A stretch of 64,000 nucleotides of DNA from Styela clava (taxonomy: Eukaryota; Chordata; Ascidiacea; Stolidobranchia; Styelidae): the NCBI RefSeq assembly GCF_964204865.1, contig NC_135250.1:27333395-27397394 (forward strand). Direction: 5' to 3'. The position numbers were made by a program, and so were the translations under genes. Every line of letters begins with the position of its first letter. The first letter of the stretch is position 1. This document shows positions 14,806-29,223 of this stretch, piece by piece. Below the pieces are notes generated by a model. That model saw only the letters and a list, made by a program, of their open reading frames with translations, was not told where the DNA came from and did no database searches.

Positions 14806-14974
14806 AAAACACAGGAATACAATAGGTTCCCTGCTGACAAGCAGCGGGAAGCCTAATAATAATAATAATAATAAAACACAGGAATACAATAGGTTCCCTG
14901 CTGACAAGCAGCGGGAAGCCTAATAATAAAACACAGGAATACAATAGGTTCCCTGCTGACAAGCAGCGGGAAAC
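14806..14974. repeat. triplicated 47-48 base hairpin module within the array
   Basis: Three copies of the module AACACAGGAATACAATAGG...CTGCTGACAAGCAGCGGGAA occur at about 14806-14853, 14873-14920 and 14928-14974, separated by TAATAA-type spacers. Elsewhere in the array the module occurs once to three times per unit. Confidence 0.85.
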
Positions 14975-15000
14975 CTAATAATAACTAGAGCTGCGTGCAG

Positions 15001-16587
15001 CTTTAACAGGCTTCCAGCGTAAAAAAAAACTGAAGACGCGTTTTGCTCACTGGAGCGTGAAGGCGTGGTCAGTCATGCATAAAATTTGCAATTTATGATG
15101 GGGGACTTATTATCTGCATGTGATGTAAATTTCAAGTCTCTAAGTAGTGTCGTTCTCGAGAAGTAGATAAAAATGTAAAAACCTATATTGCTCACTGGAG
15201 CGTATCGCCAAGATCACTCAAGCGTATCCTTGACATATCGTATCCGGAACATGTCCATTAATCATTGTCATGTATTTCAACCCAATAGCATGTATCAATT
15301 TTGAGCAATCGCAAAAAAACTGAAGACGCGTTTTGCTCACTGGAGCGTGAAAGCGTGGTCAGTCATGCATAAAATTTGCAAATTATGATCGGGGACTTAT
15401 TATCTGCCTGTGATGTAAATTTCAAGTCTCTAAGTAGTGTCGTTCTCGAGAAGAAGATGAAAATGTCAAATCCTATATTGCTCACTGGAGCGTATCGCCG
15501 AGGTCACTCATGCATATCCTTGACATATCGTATCCGGAACATGTCCATTAATCATTGTTATGAATTTCAACCCAATACCATGTATCAATTTTGAGAAATT
15601 GCAAAAAAACTGAAAACGCGTTTTGCTCACTGGAGCGTGAAAGCTTGGTCAGTCATGCACAAAATTTGCAATTTATGATGGGGTCTTATTATCTGCATGT
15701 GATGTAAATTTCAAGTCTCTAAGTAGTGTCGTTCTCGAGAAGAAGATGAAAATGTAAAATCCTATATTGCTCACTGCAGCGTATCGCCGAGGTCACTCAT
15801 GCGTATCCTTGATATGTCGTATCCGGAACATGTCCATTAATCATTGTTATGAATTGCAACCCAATAACATGTATCAATTTTGAGAAATCGCAAAAAAACT
15901 GAAAACGCGTTTTGCTCACTGGAGCGTGAAAGCGTGGTCAGTCATGCATAAAATTTGCATTTTATTGCTAGCTGAGAACTTCTGCACATTTGAGGTGAAT
16001 TTCAAGTTTGTAGGACCAATTTGAAAAAAAAATAATAAAAATAAATAATAATAATAATAATAATAAATAAATAATAATAATAATAAATAAATAATAATAA
16101 TAATAAAACACAGGAATACTATAGGTTCCCTGCTGACAAGCAGCGGGAAGCCTAATAAAACACAGGAATACAATAGGTTCCCTGCTGACAAGCAGCGGGA
16201 AGCCTAATAATAACTAGAGCTGCGTGCAGCTTTAACAGGCTTCCCGCGTAAAAAAAACTGAAGACGCGTTTTGCTCACTGGAGCGTGAAAGCGTGGTTAT
16301 TCATGCATAAAATTTGCATTTTATTGCTAGCTGAGAACTTCTGCACATTTGAGGTGAATTTCAAGTTTGTAGGACCAATTTGAAAAAAAAATAATAAAAA
16401 TAAATAATAATAATAATAATAATAAATAAATAATAATAATAATAAATAAATAATAATAATAATAAAACACAGGAATACTATAGGTTCCCTGCTGACAAGC
16501 AGCGGGAAGCCTAATAAAACACAGGAATACAATAGGTTCCCTGCTGACAAGCAGCGGGAAGCCTAATAATAACTAGAGCTGCGTGCA
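15001..16587. repeat. higher-order repeat, copy 1 (period about 1587)
   Basis: This block is repeated almost exactly at 16588-18172. Diagnostic shared variants include GAAGTAGATAAAAATG near 15160 and 16747, and the paired tail units about 359 bases apart. It indicates recent block duplication on top of the monomer array. Confidence 0.82.
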
Positions 16588-18172
16588 GCTTTAACAGGCT
16601 TCCCGCGTAAAAAAAACTGAAGACGCGTTTTGCTCACTGGAGCGTGAAAGCGTGGTCATTCATGCATAAAATTTGCAATTTATGATGGGGGACTTATTAT
16701 CTGCATGTGATGTAAATTTCAAGTCTCTAAGTAGTGTCGTTCTCGAGAAGTAGATAAAAATGTAAAAACCTATATTGCTCACTGGAGCGTATCGCCAAGA
16801 TCACTCAAGCGTATCCTTGACATATCGTATCCGGAACATGTCCATTAATCATTGTCATGTATTTCAACCCAATAGCATGTATCAATTTTGAGCAATCGCA
16901 AAAAAACTGAAGACGCGTTTTGCTCACTGGAGCGTGAAAGCGTGGTCAGTCATGCATAAAATTTGCAAATTATGATCGGGGACTTATTATCTGCCTGTGA
17001 TGTTAATTTCAAGTCTCTAAGTAGTGTCGTTCTCGAGAAGAAGATGAAAATGTCAAATCCTATATTGCTCACTGGAGCGTATCGCCGAGGTCACTCATGC
17101 ATATCCTTGACATATCGTATCCGGAACATGTCCATTAATCATTGTTATGAATTTCAACCCAATACCATGTATCAATTTTGAGAAATTGCAAAAAAACTGA
17201 AAACGCGTTTTGCTCACTGGAGCGTGAAAGCTTGGTCAGTCATGCACAAAATTTGCAATTTATGATGGGTCTTATTATCTGCATGTGATGTAAATTTCAA
17301 GTCTCTAAGTAGTGTCGTTCTCGAGAAGAAGATGAAAATGTAAAATCCTATATTGCTCACTGCAGCGTATCGCCGAGGTCACTCATGCGTATCCTTGATA
17401 TGTCGTATCCGGAACATGTCCATTAATCATTGTTATGAATTGCAACCCAATAACATGTATCAATTTTGAGAAATCGCAAAAAAACTGAAAACGCGTTTTG
17501 CTCACTGGAGCGTGAAAGCGTGGTCAGTCATGCATAAAATTTGCATTTTATTGCTAGCTGAGAACTTCTGCACATTTGAGGTGAATTTCAAGTTTGTAGG
17601 ACCAATTTGAAAAAAAAATAATAAAAATAAATAATAATAATAATAATAATAAATAAATAATAATAATAATAAATAAATAATAATAATAATAAAACACAGG
17701 AATACTATAGGTTCCCTGCTGACAAGCAGCGGGAAGCCTAATAAAACACAGGAATACAATAGGTTCCCTGCTGACAAGCAGCGGGAAGCCTAATAATAAC
17801 TAGAGCTGCGTGCAGCTTTAACAGGCTTCCCGCGTAAAAAAAACTGAAGACGCGTTTTGCTCACTGGAGCGTGAAAGCGTGGTCATTCATGCATAAAATT
17901 TGCATTTTATTGCTAGCTGAGAACTTCTGCACATTTGAGGTGAATTTCAAGTTTGTAGGACCAATTTGAAAAAAAAATAATAAAAATAAATAATAATAAT
18001 AATAATAATAAATAAATAATAATAATAATAAATAAATAATAATAATAATAAAACACAGGAATACTATAGGTTCCCTGCTGACAAGCAGCGGGAAGCCTAA
18101 TAAAACACAGGAATACAATAGGTTCCCTGCTGACAAGCAGCGGGAAGCCTAATAATAACTAGAGCTGCGTGC
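16588..18172. repeat. higher-order repeat, copy 2
   Basis: Second copy of the block at 15001-16587. Only scattered differences were noticed, for example GTCATTC against GTCAGTC near the head and a short indel near 17268. Confidence 0.82.
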
Positions 18173-18937
18173 AGCTTTAACAGGCTTCCCGCGTAAAAAA
18201 AACTGAAGACGCGTTTTGCTCACTGGAGCGTGAAAGCGTGGTCATTCATGCATAAAATTTGCAATTTATGATGGTGGACTTATTATCTGCATGTGATGTA
18301 AATTTCAAGTCTCTAAGTAGTGTCATTCTCGAGAAAAAGATGAAAATGTAAAATCCTATATTGCTCACTGGAACGTATCGCCGGGGTCACTCATGCGTAT
18401 CCTCGACATATCGTATCCGGAACATGTCCATTAATCATTGTTATGAATTTCAACCCAATAGCATGTATCAATTTTGAGAAATCGCAAAAAAACTGAAGAC
18501 GCGTTTTGCTCACTGGAGCGTGAAAGCAAGGTCAGTCATGCATAAAATTTGCAATTTATGATGGGGGACTTATTATCTGCATGTGTTGTAAATTTCAAGT
18601 CTCTAAGTAGTGTCGTTCTCGAGAAGAAGATGAAAATGTAAAATCCTATATTGCTCACTGGAGCGTATCGCCGAGGTCACTCATGCGTATTCTCGACATT
18701 TCGTATCCGGAACATGTCCATTAATCATTGTTATGAATTTCAACCCAATAGCATGTATCAATTTTTAGAAATCGCAAAAAAACTGAAAACGCGTTTTGCT
18801 CACTGGAGCGTGAAAGCGTGGTCAGTCATGCATAAAATTTGCATTTTATTGCTAGCTGAGAACTTCTGCACATTTGAGGTGAATTTCAAGTTTGTAGGAC
18901 CAATTTGAAAAAAAAATATTAAAAAATAAATAATAAC

Positions 18938-21740
18938 TAGAGCTGCGTGCAGCTTTAACAGGCTTCCCGCGTAAAAAAAACTGAAGACGCGTTTTGCTCA
19001 CTGGAGCGTGAAAGCGTGGTCAGTCATGCATAAAATTTGCAATTTATGATGGGGGACTTATTATCTGCATGTGATGTAAATTTCAAGTCTCTGAGTAGTG
19101 TCGTTCTCGAGAAGAAGATGAAAATGTAAAATCCTATATTGCTCACTGGAGCGTATCGCCGAGGTCACTCATGCTTATCCTTGACATATCGTATCCGGAA
19201 CATGTCCATTAATCATTGTTATGAATTTCAACCCAATAGCATATATCAATTTTCAGAAATCGCAAAAAAAATGAAAACGCGTTTTGCTCACTGGAGCGTG
19301 GTAGCGTGGTCAGTCATGCATAAAATTTGCAATTTATCATGGGGGACTTATTATCTGCATGTGATGTAAATTTCAAGTCTCTGAGTGGTGTCGTTCTCGA
19401 GAAGAAGATGAAAATGTAAAATCCTATATTGCTCACTGGAGCGTATCGCCGAGGTCACTCATGCGTATCCTTGACATATCGTATCCGGAACATGTCCATT
19501 AATCATTGTTATGAATTTCAACCCAATAGCATGTATCAATTTTGAGAAATCGCAAAAAAAACTGAAGACGCGTTTTGCTCACTGGAGCGTGAAAGCGTGG
19601 TCAGTCATGCATAAAATTTGCATTTTATTGCTAGCTGAGAACTTCTGCACATTTGAGGTGAATTTCAAGTTTGTAGGACCAATTTGAAAAAAAAATAATA
19701 AAAATAAATAAATAAATAATAATAATAATAATAATAAATAAATAATAATAATAAAACACAGGAATACAATAGGTTCCCTGCTGACAAGCAGCGGGAAGCC
19801 TAACTAGAGCTGCGTGCAGCTTTAACAGGCTTCCCGCGTAAAAAAAGCTGAAGACGCGTTTTGCTCACTGGAGCGTAAAATCTTGGTCAGTCATGCATAA
19901 AATTTGCAGATTATGATGGGGGACTTATTATCTGCATGTGATGTAAATTTCATGTTTCTAAGTAGTGTCGTTCTCGAGAAGAAGATGAAAATGTAAAATC
20001 CTATAATGCTCACTGGAGCGTATCGCCGAGGTCACTCATGCGTATCCTTGATATGTCGTATGCGGAACATGTCCATTAATTATTGTTATGAATTTCAACC
20101 CAATAGCATGTATCAATTTTGAGAAATCGCAATAAAACTGAAAACGCGTTTTGTTCACTGGAGCGTGAAAGCGTGGTCAGTCATGCATAAAATTTACAAT
20201 TTATGATGGGGGACTTATTATCTGCATGTGATGTAAATTTCAAGTCTCTAAGTAGTGTCGTTCTCGAGAAGAAGATGAAAATGTAAAATCTTATATTGCT
20301 CACTGGAGCGTATCGCCGAGGTCACTCATGCGTATCTTTGACATATCGTATCCGGAACATGTCCATTAATCATTGTTATGAATTTCAACCCAATAGCGTG
20401 TATCAATATTGAGAAATCGCAAAAAAACTGAAGACGCGTTTTGCTCACTGGAGCGTGAAAGCGTGGTCAGTCATGCATACAATTTGCAATTTATGATGGG
20501 GGACCTATTATCTGCATGTGATGTAAATTTCAAGTCTTTGAGTAGTGTCGTTCTCGATAAGAAGATGAAAATGTAAAATCCTATATTGCTCACTGGAGCG
20601 TATCGCCGAGGTCACTCATGCGTATCCTTGACATATCGTATCCGGAACATGTCCATTAATCATTGTTATGAATTTCAACCCAATAGCATGTATCAATTTT
20701 GAGAAATCGCAAAAAAACTGAAGACGTGTTTTGCTCACTGGAGCGTGAAAGCGTGGTCAGTCATGCATAAAATTTTCATTTTATTGCTAGCTGAGAACTT
20801 CTGCACATTTGAGGTGAATTTCAAGTTTGTAGGACCAATTTGAAAAAAATATAATAAAAATATATAATAATAAATAATAACTAGAGCTGCGTGCAGCTTT
20901 AACAGGCTTCCCGCGTAAAAAAAACTGAAGACGCGTTTTGCTCACTGGAGCGTGAAAGCGTGGTCAGTCATGCATAAAATTTGCAATTTATGATGGGGGA
21001 CTTATTATCTGCATGTGATGTAAATTTCAAGTCTCTGAGTAGTGTCGTTCTCGAGAAGAAGATGAAAATGTAAAATCCTATATTGCTCACTGGAGCGTAT
21101 CGCCGAGGTCACTCATGCTTATCCTTGACATATCGTATCCGGAACATGTCCATTAATCATTGTTATGAATTTCAACCCAATAGCATATATCAATTTTGAG
21201 AAATCGCAAAAAAAATGAAAACGCGTTTTGCTCACTGGAGCGTGGTAGCGTGGTCAGTCATGCATAAAATTTGCAATTTATCATGGGGGACTTATTATCT
21301 GCATGTGATGTAAATTTCAAGTCTCTGAGTGGTGTCGTTCTCGAGAAGAAGATGAAAATGTAAAATCCTATATTGCTCACTGGAGCGTATCGCCGAGGTC
21401 ACTCATGCGTATCCTTGACATATCGTATCCGGAACATGTCCATTAATCATTGTTATGAATTTCAACCCAATAGCATGTATCAATTTTGAGAAATCGCAAA
21501 AAAAACTGAAGACGCGTTTTGCTCACTGGAGCGTGAAAGCGTGGTCAGTCATGCATAAAATTTGCATTTTATTGCTAGCTGAGAACTTCTGCACATTTGA
21601 GGTGAATTTCAAGTTTGTAGGACCAATTTGAAAAAAAAATAATAAAAATAAATAAATAAATAATAATAATAATAATAATAAATAAATAATAATAATAAAA
21701 CACAGGAATACAATAGGTTCCCTGCTGACAAGCAGCGGGA
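18938..21740. repeat. second higher-order duplication in the array (period about 1943)
   Basis: The segment from the head at 18938 to about 19800 recurs from the head at 20880 to about 21740. Both share rare variants such as TTTATCATGGGGG (near 19333 and 21277) and GCGTGGTAGCGTGG. The intervening 19803-20879 unit is more diverged. Confidence 0.75.
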
Positions 21741-23844
21741 AGCCTAATAATAATAAAACACAGGAATACAATAGGTTTCCCTGCTGTCAAGCAGCGGGAA
21801 GCCTAATAATAATAATAAATTATAATAATAAAACACAGGAATACAATAGGTTCCCTGCTGACAAGCAGCGGGAAGCCTAATTAGAATTGGTACTTTGAGA
21901 ACAGTTTACTCCAGCTCCGAGTAATAGAGAATTTTTTTGTTGTCATATGAAATAAAAATAGGACTAATGGGATTTTCAGATAATACCTGTCTGTTTTTAA
22001 ATAGCGCAGATAAATCCATGGGCGGATATAGAAATAAAAATACACCATATAAAAATTCAACCCCGCTCTAGATTTCATGTAAGACGCCAGTTGTGATCAC
22101 ATGACTAACTTATGGACATTACTACTCAAAATTTGCAGAATTAACCCGGCTTTGTTCTTTGACAAGGTATAACTTGAACTTTACCATGTTGCCATATGTA
22201 TTGTACATTTCTCTGTTTTCTATTCTGTATCCGATATTTCCTGTATCGGTATACGTATACCAATTTGGAATGTTGGCTTTTATTCTTGCAGAATTCTTCT
22301 CTAGAGCATTTAAAACCAACTTGCTTCGCTTAAATATCACCCTTTTGAATTTTCCTGTAAAATCAATCACAAAGAAACCTCCCGCTAAAATTAAATACTG
22401 AAATAGAATAAATGAGAAAAGACGAAAAAGCTAAGCAGCAGCGCGATGAATAAACTTTAAATAAAAAAGTACAATACGATTATGATTGTTGGTTAAAACA
22501 CATTGTATCGAATAGTAAACAAAACAAAAACGAGTAAAAGTGGCTAAGCAATTGGAATTACAATCACTGAAAATTGAAACCAAACTGCAGTTTTTATTGC
22601 CTTTATGCTGAAACTAAATGTTTTATTTTATATCGAGTCACACATTCACATTCACACGCACATACACACCTATTTACAATTCGATAATGCACAAACACAG
22701 CTACGATGTTGCTGTTTACGAATAATTTTGATACTTTCAATATTCTGTACTATAAAAAACACCACAATTCAGGTAAATTTGTTGTGCCTCCAGCTGGCTT
22801 AATATATCTAGTCGCAGAATTTGTCACATAAATCGTACCCGGATTAACTTTTAAGGGATATCTTTCTTCAAACATCTTTTTCAGATTCCCACCATTGTTT
22901 TGTAAGAAATGATTCGTTGTTCTGTAACGGAAACTCGCCTTTCTTTTCATAGTCGCGGTTGGGGTGTTGGATGGTTCGTGCCAGACCATGACGTCGTGTG
23001 CCTAAAATTAAGATAATGAAAGTAAGGTATGAAGACTTTTAAAGAAACTCAAAATTGTTGTATCACCACCAATTCAATTATCTTTGGAAGGAATATTCTC
23101 GTTTAGTTGCTGATATTGGTGTAACATCACGTGGTTATTGCTATTAATATAAGGTAATTCTATGTAGCGTGGTACGCACGAATTATTAGAATTGAAAGAT
23201 AGTGTAGGATAAATAAGGATAAGATATTCATTTTTATTGTAAAAAAATAAGGAGTAAAAATCTATTTAAAGGATTCCCATAGCTCAATTACCTCTTTTCA
23301 AAAGTTTCAAATAAGGGTTCAACCCACTTTTTTAATTCTTCAAATACTTGCTAAAAATTATAATCTAGTAGAAAAATTTAACTCAGTTAAGAACCACAGA
23401 CAATAAAATAGATCAAAATAGTATTATTATTATTTCGTTATGTACTACTTGGGCTTACTTACATAACATTCAAATACATATGTTGTTTAATCATTACTTA
23501 GTTTAAGACGACATTCTTACGTTCAAAGAGTAGTAGGCGGAATTTTTGTAATCATCTTTCGTGCATTTGCTAACCTCGCCGAAAACTTTCTTGTTTTCCC
23601 AGTTTGTTTTTTCTGTCAACATGCAAAAGGTCATACAATATTATTCAATTTTTTGGCCGTTGGGCTATGTATCAAATTTTTTACAAATCTGGGACCATAA
23701 TATAAGCTCCAGAACGTGACCCGCGCGACGGCCGACGCGTTATGAGTTATTGGTTTGGGTTATAGTCATTGAAGATTTCAATGTGAATTTGGGAAGCATA
23801 CTTTGACAATTTGAAGATTTAAACAAGACAAAATTGTACAATCA

Positions 23845-24018
<174 letters not shown>

Positions 24019-27000
24019 CTAGACAGTAATAAACAGTAATATTGTGACACCTGGATTCAAAAGCTCAAAAGCTGAGTAAAACTTTTGAATGGCTCCGAGT
24101 TAGATTTAAAGTTTTACCCACTCCGAAATCATGAAGAATGGAATAATAAGTTGATGTGGTTGATTTAGTGCTTTTGAGCTTGTTTGAATAAACTTGAATA
24201 AAATGAAATAATTCGTCACGTTACGAAAATATGTCAATTGATCTCAGACAACATAAACATCTTGTATATTGTTTTCGGTTTCAAATTAAAAAGCTCACCG
24301 GAAATTGCATAAAATCATTTTCAGGCTTTATGGAATATATGCCATCAATCTTGATTCCAAGTTGCTTCAGTTCGTAACATGATATAGGTGATTGGGTAAC
24401 GCGTTGTTGGTTGTTGCTGTTCAAACTGTTTGAGGTGTTGGTCTGATTGAAAATGAAATGCTAGTCTTTTATCTAAAGCTATATGTGTTTGCTGTATAGA
24501 AATCGCACTGATATTTTGCGTCGGATTTTTAGCCAGACCAGTATCTTCTAAAATCATATCGAATACGCTAATAAATTTAAAATTGACCAGGATGTTTCAA
24601 ACCGGAAATAATACGAATTTGCAATTAACTACATTAGATAAATTTGTATTAGTGCAAGCGACTGACATAATGTATGTATGATGTTGAAAGATGCAAACTG
24701 GTATTTAAATTCATGATAGATATGAAATACCTACTTTGTACGTTAAAGTTCAGCCAATGGATATATCTTTGATGATTTTAATTGGGAAAAATAAATGCAT
24801 TGTTCGAAAATTCTCAAAATAAGTTGCAAGAAACAAGATAATTAGAAAATAACGTTAAAATTTGAACAAGACGTATGTCTTTGCCTATGGAATGAATAAA
24901 ATAGTATTATTTTTTCAATTCAATGACTGCTGATAGCATTATGTTCATGATAATATTTCAAAAATAATTTTAAACATAGGACTTTGTCTGCGAAGAGAAT
25001 AAAATAATATTATTATTGCCTCAATTCATAATAACTAAATCATTGAAATCGCATTTTTGTGTCCACTAAGCAAACCTACTTTATGACATCATGCATTGGG
25101 AACACAACGTTATAAATGCTCAATGTTTTAATGAGTTTAGAAGCTCTACCACTCACAACACAAACATTGCAGCATGTAATATTATTCTGATTCAATTTAC
25201 GTATAAAAAACATCGTGACAACATCGCACAGCAAATTTATGTATATATATCATTACAAATTGGAGAAGACCGTCTGTTTTACTTAAAATTGCATTTTTAA
25301 ATTGCATTTTTGTCCAACATACGTTGCCATCTAGTATTGAATATTACTTTCTAGAAAATGAGGGAAGGAAATAAAAATTTTACTCAAATCCTCTACCTCT
25401 GACTTTTTAACTTGTCCCTTTCGAATGAAATCACAAAACAAATTACCATTAGTTGTAAAATAAGTCAAGTCTATATATTTTGTCTAGTCCATTTTTCAAA
25501 TCTATGCCAATTTTCAAGCGTCCATTTTCAATAGTATAAACTTTTCAAAAGTTCGCCAGATTGCTAAATATTGATGACGTGTCACACAGATATTATTTAT
25601 AATTATATTCATGCAATCTAATATACAGAAAAACCTGGAGGACCTAAATAGGACCTAAATACTAGTTTATTTTTTAAAATGTCATTGGGCATAAATAGGT
25701 ATGTATTTTGTATACAGTAAGCAAACCTACGCTATGACATAATATATTAGCAAAACAACATGATTGATTGACGTATTATTTATTGGTTTAGCAATGCTAC
25801 CACTCACAACATGAATAATCCAGTATGTAATAATATGCTGGTCAAAAATACAACACCACAAATAGCATTGAGACACCAATTTTATGCAAATAGTTTTTTT
25901 AAAATAAAATAGACCGTCTTCGTTAAAAACGGTTGCAAATCTCATTCGTTCCATACATTTCTTGCCATTTTTGCTAAAATTTACAAAACCAAATTCAATA
26001 TTTCACTTGAGACTCATAATATTAGTTTTGATCCTTAACTTCTAAGTTTTGAATCCGTCAACTTTAAAGCTGTTCTCCACCTCTTTTGAAATTCATTTTT
26101 TTGGACCTTTGCCTCTGAACACGTTCTTTTTGAAAGACGGTGGTCACTTTGGTAATATTACCAAATTCAAAGTTTTGCGTTTGCATGACAACATTAATTA
26201 TTTATATCTATATTTTCTAGCGTCAAATTTAGCACCCGCCCCAACACTGGCTGTTATTCGTTAATAATAGTATCACAATTCTGAGTTTCGATAGTCTGCA
26301 ACAAGTTGCTATCAAATTTTCAAAAACTGAGGTGTGAAACTCAGGTGAAGTGTATTCGTCCAATAGATAAAAATAAAAATATCAAGACAATAAAAAATAT
26401 AATATAGCAAAAATACTCTCGTCATCGGGCATAAATGGTATACGCTTACATAATTTTATATTGAATAATAATATGATATTCTACTTTGTGAATCATTTGA
26501 ACTGATGACAAATGTGGTGTAGTGGTAAGGCGTAGTGGTAAGAGCTTGTCTTAAGGAAATATTTTAAGACCTGTCAAAAATATCTAATTTGAAAATAAAA
26601 TATGTCGATTTGTGCTGGTGTCTCTTCATGACTTCAGCCAAATATCTGTGAAAGTTGCATCTTTATTAAGCTTTAAGTGTTTGTTTGGTCTCTTGATTCA
26701 GGTATCAAACATTTATTGTATCATACTTATATTATGGATACGGCTCATATTTTTCTAATGCTTACCTTAGTTAATGCGATATTCAGTTGAACTAGAACAG
26801 TAGCCAACAAAGCAATAGTAATCAATCCAAACCCCATCAGAAGTATCAGAATTGCTTTCATATTTGGAAGGTTTTTGACTGCGGAATTCTCTTGACCTTT
26901 GATTTTGATTTTTGGATCAGCATGTGATTTTATGGAAGGAAGTGGTCTTGAAGACATTGTAACTGAAACAGGGAGAGATAATAGAATATAACTACAGAAA

Positions 27001-27253
27001 TAATAATGTCGGTCATGTGTGCAAATAAAATGTATCGAAAAACACAGATTTGCCAATGATATTCACTTTAATTATGTTCAAATATTTTAATGCCAAACCA
27101 TGCAAATTCAATAAACTAGCATTATGTAAAAAAGTAAGCCTATACCAATCCAATCAATCAACACATTGGCGCCGACTTACCTTCATTATTCTCATATCTC
27201 ATCGCATGCTCATATGGATTTTCATAGTTTTCGTCGTCGCCGTGTCGCTGCAT

Positions 27254-29223
27254 TTTTGTAATTTATCGTACATTCAATAATTAGACATATTCTTCACCTG
27301 AGTAACTAAAAATAAAATTGAACAGTCTAGTTTTAGTATTACTTTTTATTGACCTATTGAACCAATATTTCAGCATAGACCAGCAAATCTCTTAAATATC
27401 GCGTGAAGCAGTAGAGCTGGAATTTTCAAAATATAGGATTAGCGATGCCAAAAAAATTAAAACTGTTGCTTCAGCCACTAAGCCAGCACAAATTTTTTAA
27501 GTTGATAATCCAACCCCATTTTGAATTAAATGCCGATGTAGGACTTTAAATAGTGATTCTGAATCCCGATACTATCTAGTAAATGGCAAATTGAAATTAA
27601 ATTCCTGGTTATCATTTTAAGCCAGCCATAAGCCCATCATGTTTTGGTATACGTTATAGTACAAATTTTATCGTTCCTCCAAAAGGCTGAACTTCTCTTA
27701 TAGACAGCACTACAAAACTGAAGATCATAATCTAATGCTTAGTCTTCAAAAAGCAACAATAGAACCTGTTATTATAAATTTATGTTGAAGCATTCAAATT
27801 ACTTTGCCCACGTCGGGCTGACTTCCTTAAAAGCCATGTAGGACGAACTTAATCTGATACCACAACAATGTCTACGTTTTGTGATATGACGTCCTATTAT
27901 TTCATTTTAATATAAAAGTATCCATATTCTAATGTTGCTGGAATATATTTGGATTAATACCTTATTAATTTATCTGAGACTAGAAGAGTTCAAGTTCACT
28001 GAAGTGGCATACCCGTATCAATGACATAGGAAGTTGATTAAATCATTCCTAGACAATATTTGCCCGCTGCAAACATTTGGGACTGCTCATACTTGAGTTA
28101 TACATTTTTGAATTGGCATAAATACTTCGCATTAAATTATTTAATATACGAAGTAAAGCTGTTGTTTTTATTTATTTATGAAACTATCGATTAACGCTCA
28201 AATATATAAACACAAAGTACAAATATCCAATAAAAGTGATCCAATATGTCTCATAAATTCATTTCAATTCATTAGATTAAAACAGAATATTTTTTGCAAA
28301 ATATAAAGTTTTATGTCCAGGATTCAGAGGAAATTTCAAACTGTAACAATAGCTATTTTTGCTCCACCCCTTTACTGAAAATTTCTGCGACTGCTAAAAT
28401 TAGATATAAAATGCAAATATAATGTATATTTTATTAAAAAATCATGTTACCTTATTCAATGAAAAAAGTAAGTGACAAAACAAAAGAAAACGATTTTAAA
28501 CGAAAAAATAAAAATACACTGCACACTGCAACCTAGTCCTAGGCAAATGTAAATCAATCCATTATTAGGCAGTCTTTTTCAATCAGGAAGCGAACCCGAA
28601 GTATAAATTCTTTGTATGTGATTACTGAGTTTGTTTTTACATCTATAAGTGACACCAATTTCTTCATTTATTTTGTGTAATGTACAGGAAAATATTTATC
28701 AATATATGTATATACCAGACCAATGCCTATGAAAAACAATGAGCGTTATAAATTATATGCAAGGCACAAATTTTGAAGGAAAAAATCACTAGAGAGGGCT
28801 TTTATAATGAAATAATTCAACGAAATTTTCTACACAAGCAACTTTAAAAACAAGAGGTTAAGTTAATCAACTTCTAATAAAACAAATTTACTATTCATTT
28901 TAAAAGTATAATGTCGTCATGAATTCATTTTTTCATCGAAAAATTCGATGAACAAAAAATTATCTTTTCACGATATGCCTAATTAATCTTTAAATTACTC
29001 AGCTGGCTGTTTAAACTATTTTGATAATTTATAATTTATATAATCAATGCCAATACAGGAATTTAAAATTTTTTTTTTAATAATTGACAGATGCTAAAAT
29101 ATTTTACACAATATTGCGAAAAGCAAAAATACTGCAAAATAACAAACGAAATATACCAAACAAAATAATAGATGCCATAATATTAAAGTCGATTTCCATT
29201 ATAAAAATATTGAACTATCCAAT
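27254..29223. other. region upstream of copy C and downstream of copy D
   Basis: AT-rich DNA without a recognisable exon. It should contain the promoter of copy C, but no core element could be called with confidence. From about 28035 it resembles the 3' flank of copy B (31785 onward) and belongs to the segmental duplication. Confidence 0.5.

Larger units (their letters stand above)
12675..21880. repeat. 9.2 kb satellite-like array in intron 7 of copy C
   Basis: A nested repeat array. The core monomer is about 290 bases (anchor GCGTTTTGCTCACTGGAGCG) and is itself two diverged halves of about 145 bases, each starting with TGCTCACTGGAGCGT. Groups of one to three monomers are followed by a tail (TTATTGCTAGCTGAGAACTT onward), an (AAT)n-rich stretch, and in several units a module with a CTGCT-GACA-AGCAG hairpin. 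The next unit starts with a head containing the palindrome AGCTGC-GT-GCAGCT. Heads occur near 12678, 13479, 14257, 14984, 16214, 16573, 17800, 18160, 18938, 19803 and 20880. GGCTTCCCGC in the head is complementary to GCGGGAAGCC in the tail module. Small open frames inside it, such as those starting MSAGNLLYSCV on the minus strand, follow the repeat and are not genes. Confidence 0.92.

Noticed and set aside
14606..18136. Open frames starting MSAGNLLYSCV with long runs of Leu/Ile/Tyr on the minus strand
   Set aside because: They come from the hairpin module followed by (AAT)n repeats and are repeated copies with no start context, no conservation outside the repeat and no domain. They are not genes.
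15376..19369. Plus-strand frames reading ILLTGAYRRGHSC...NHCYEFQPN in the array
   Set aside because: They are translations of the 290-base monomer and recur only where stops are absent by chance. Neighbouring monomers break the frame.
12675..21880. CRISPR-like array
   Set aside because: The units are directly tandem and hundreds of bases long, without unique spacers, and the sequence is eukaryotic.
26516..26550. tRNA-like GTAGTGGTAAGAGC stretch
   Set aside because: It resembles a tRNA A box but no B box, acceptor stem or anticodon arm could be found. It is probably chance or a degraded tRNA-derived fragment.
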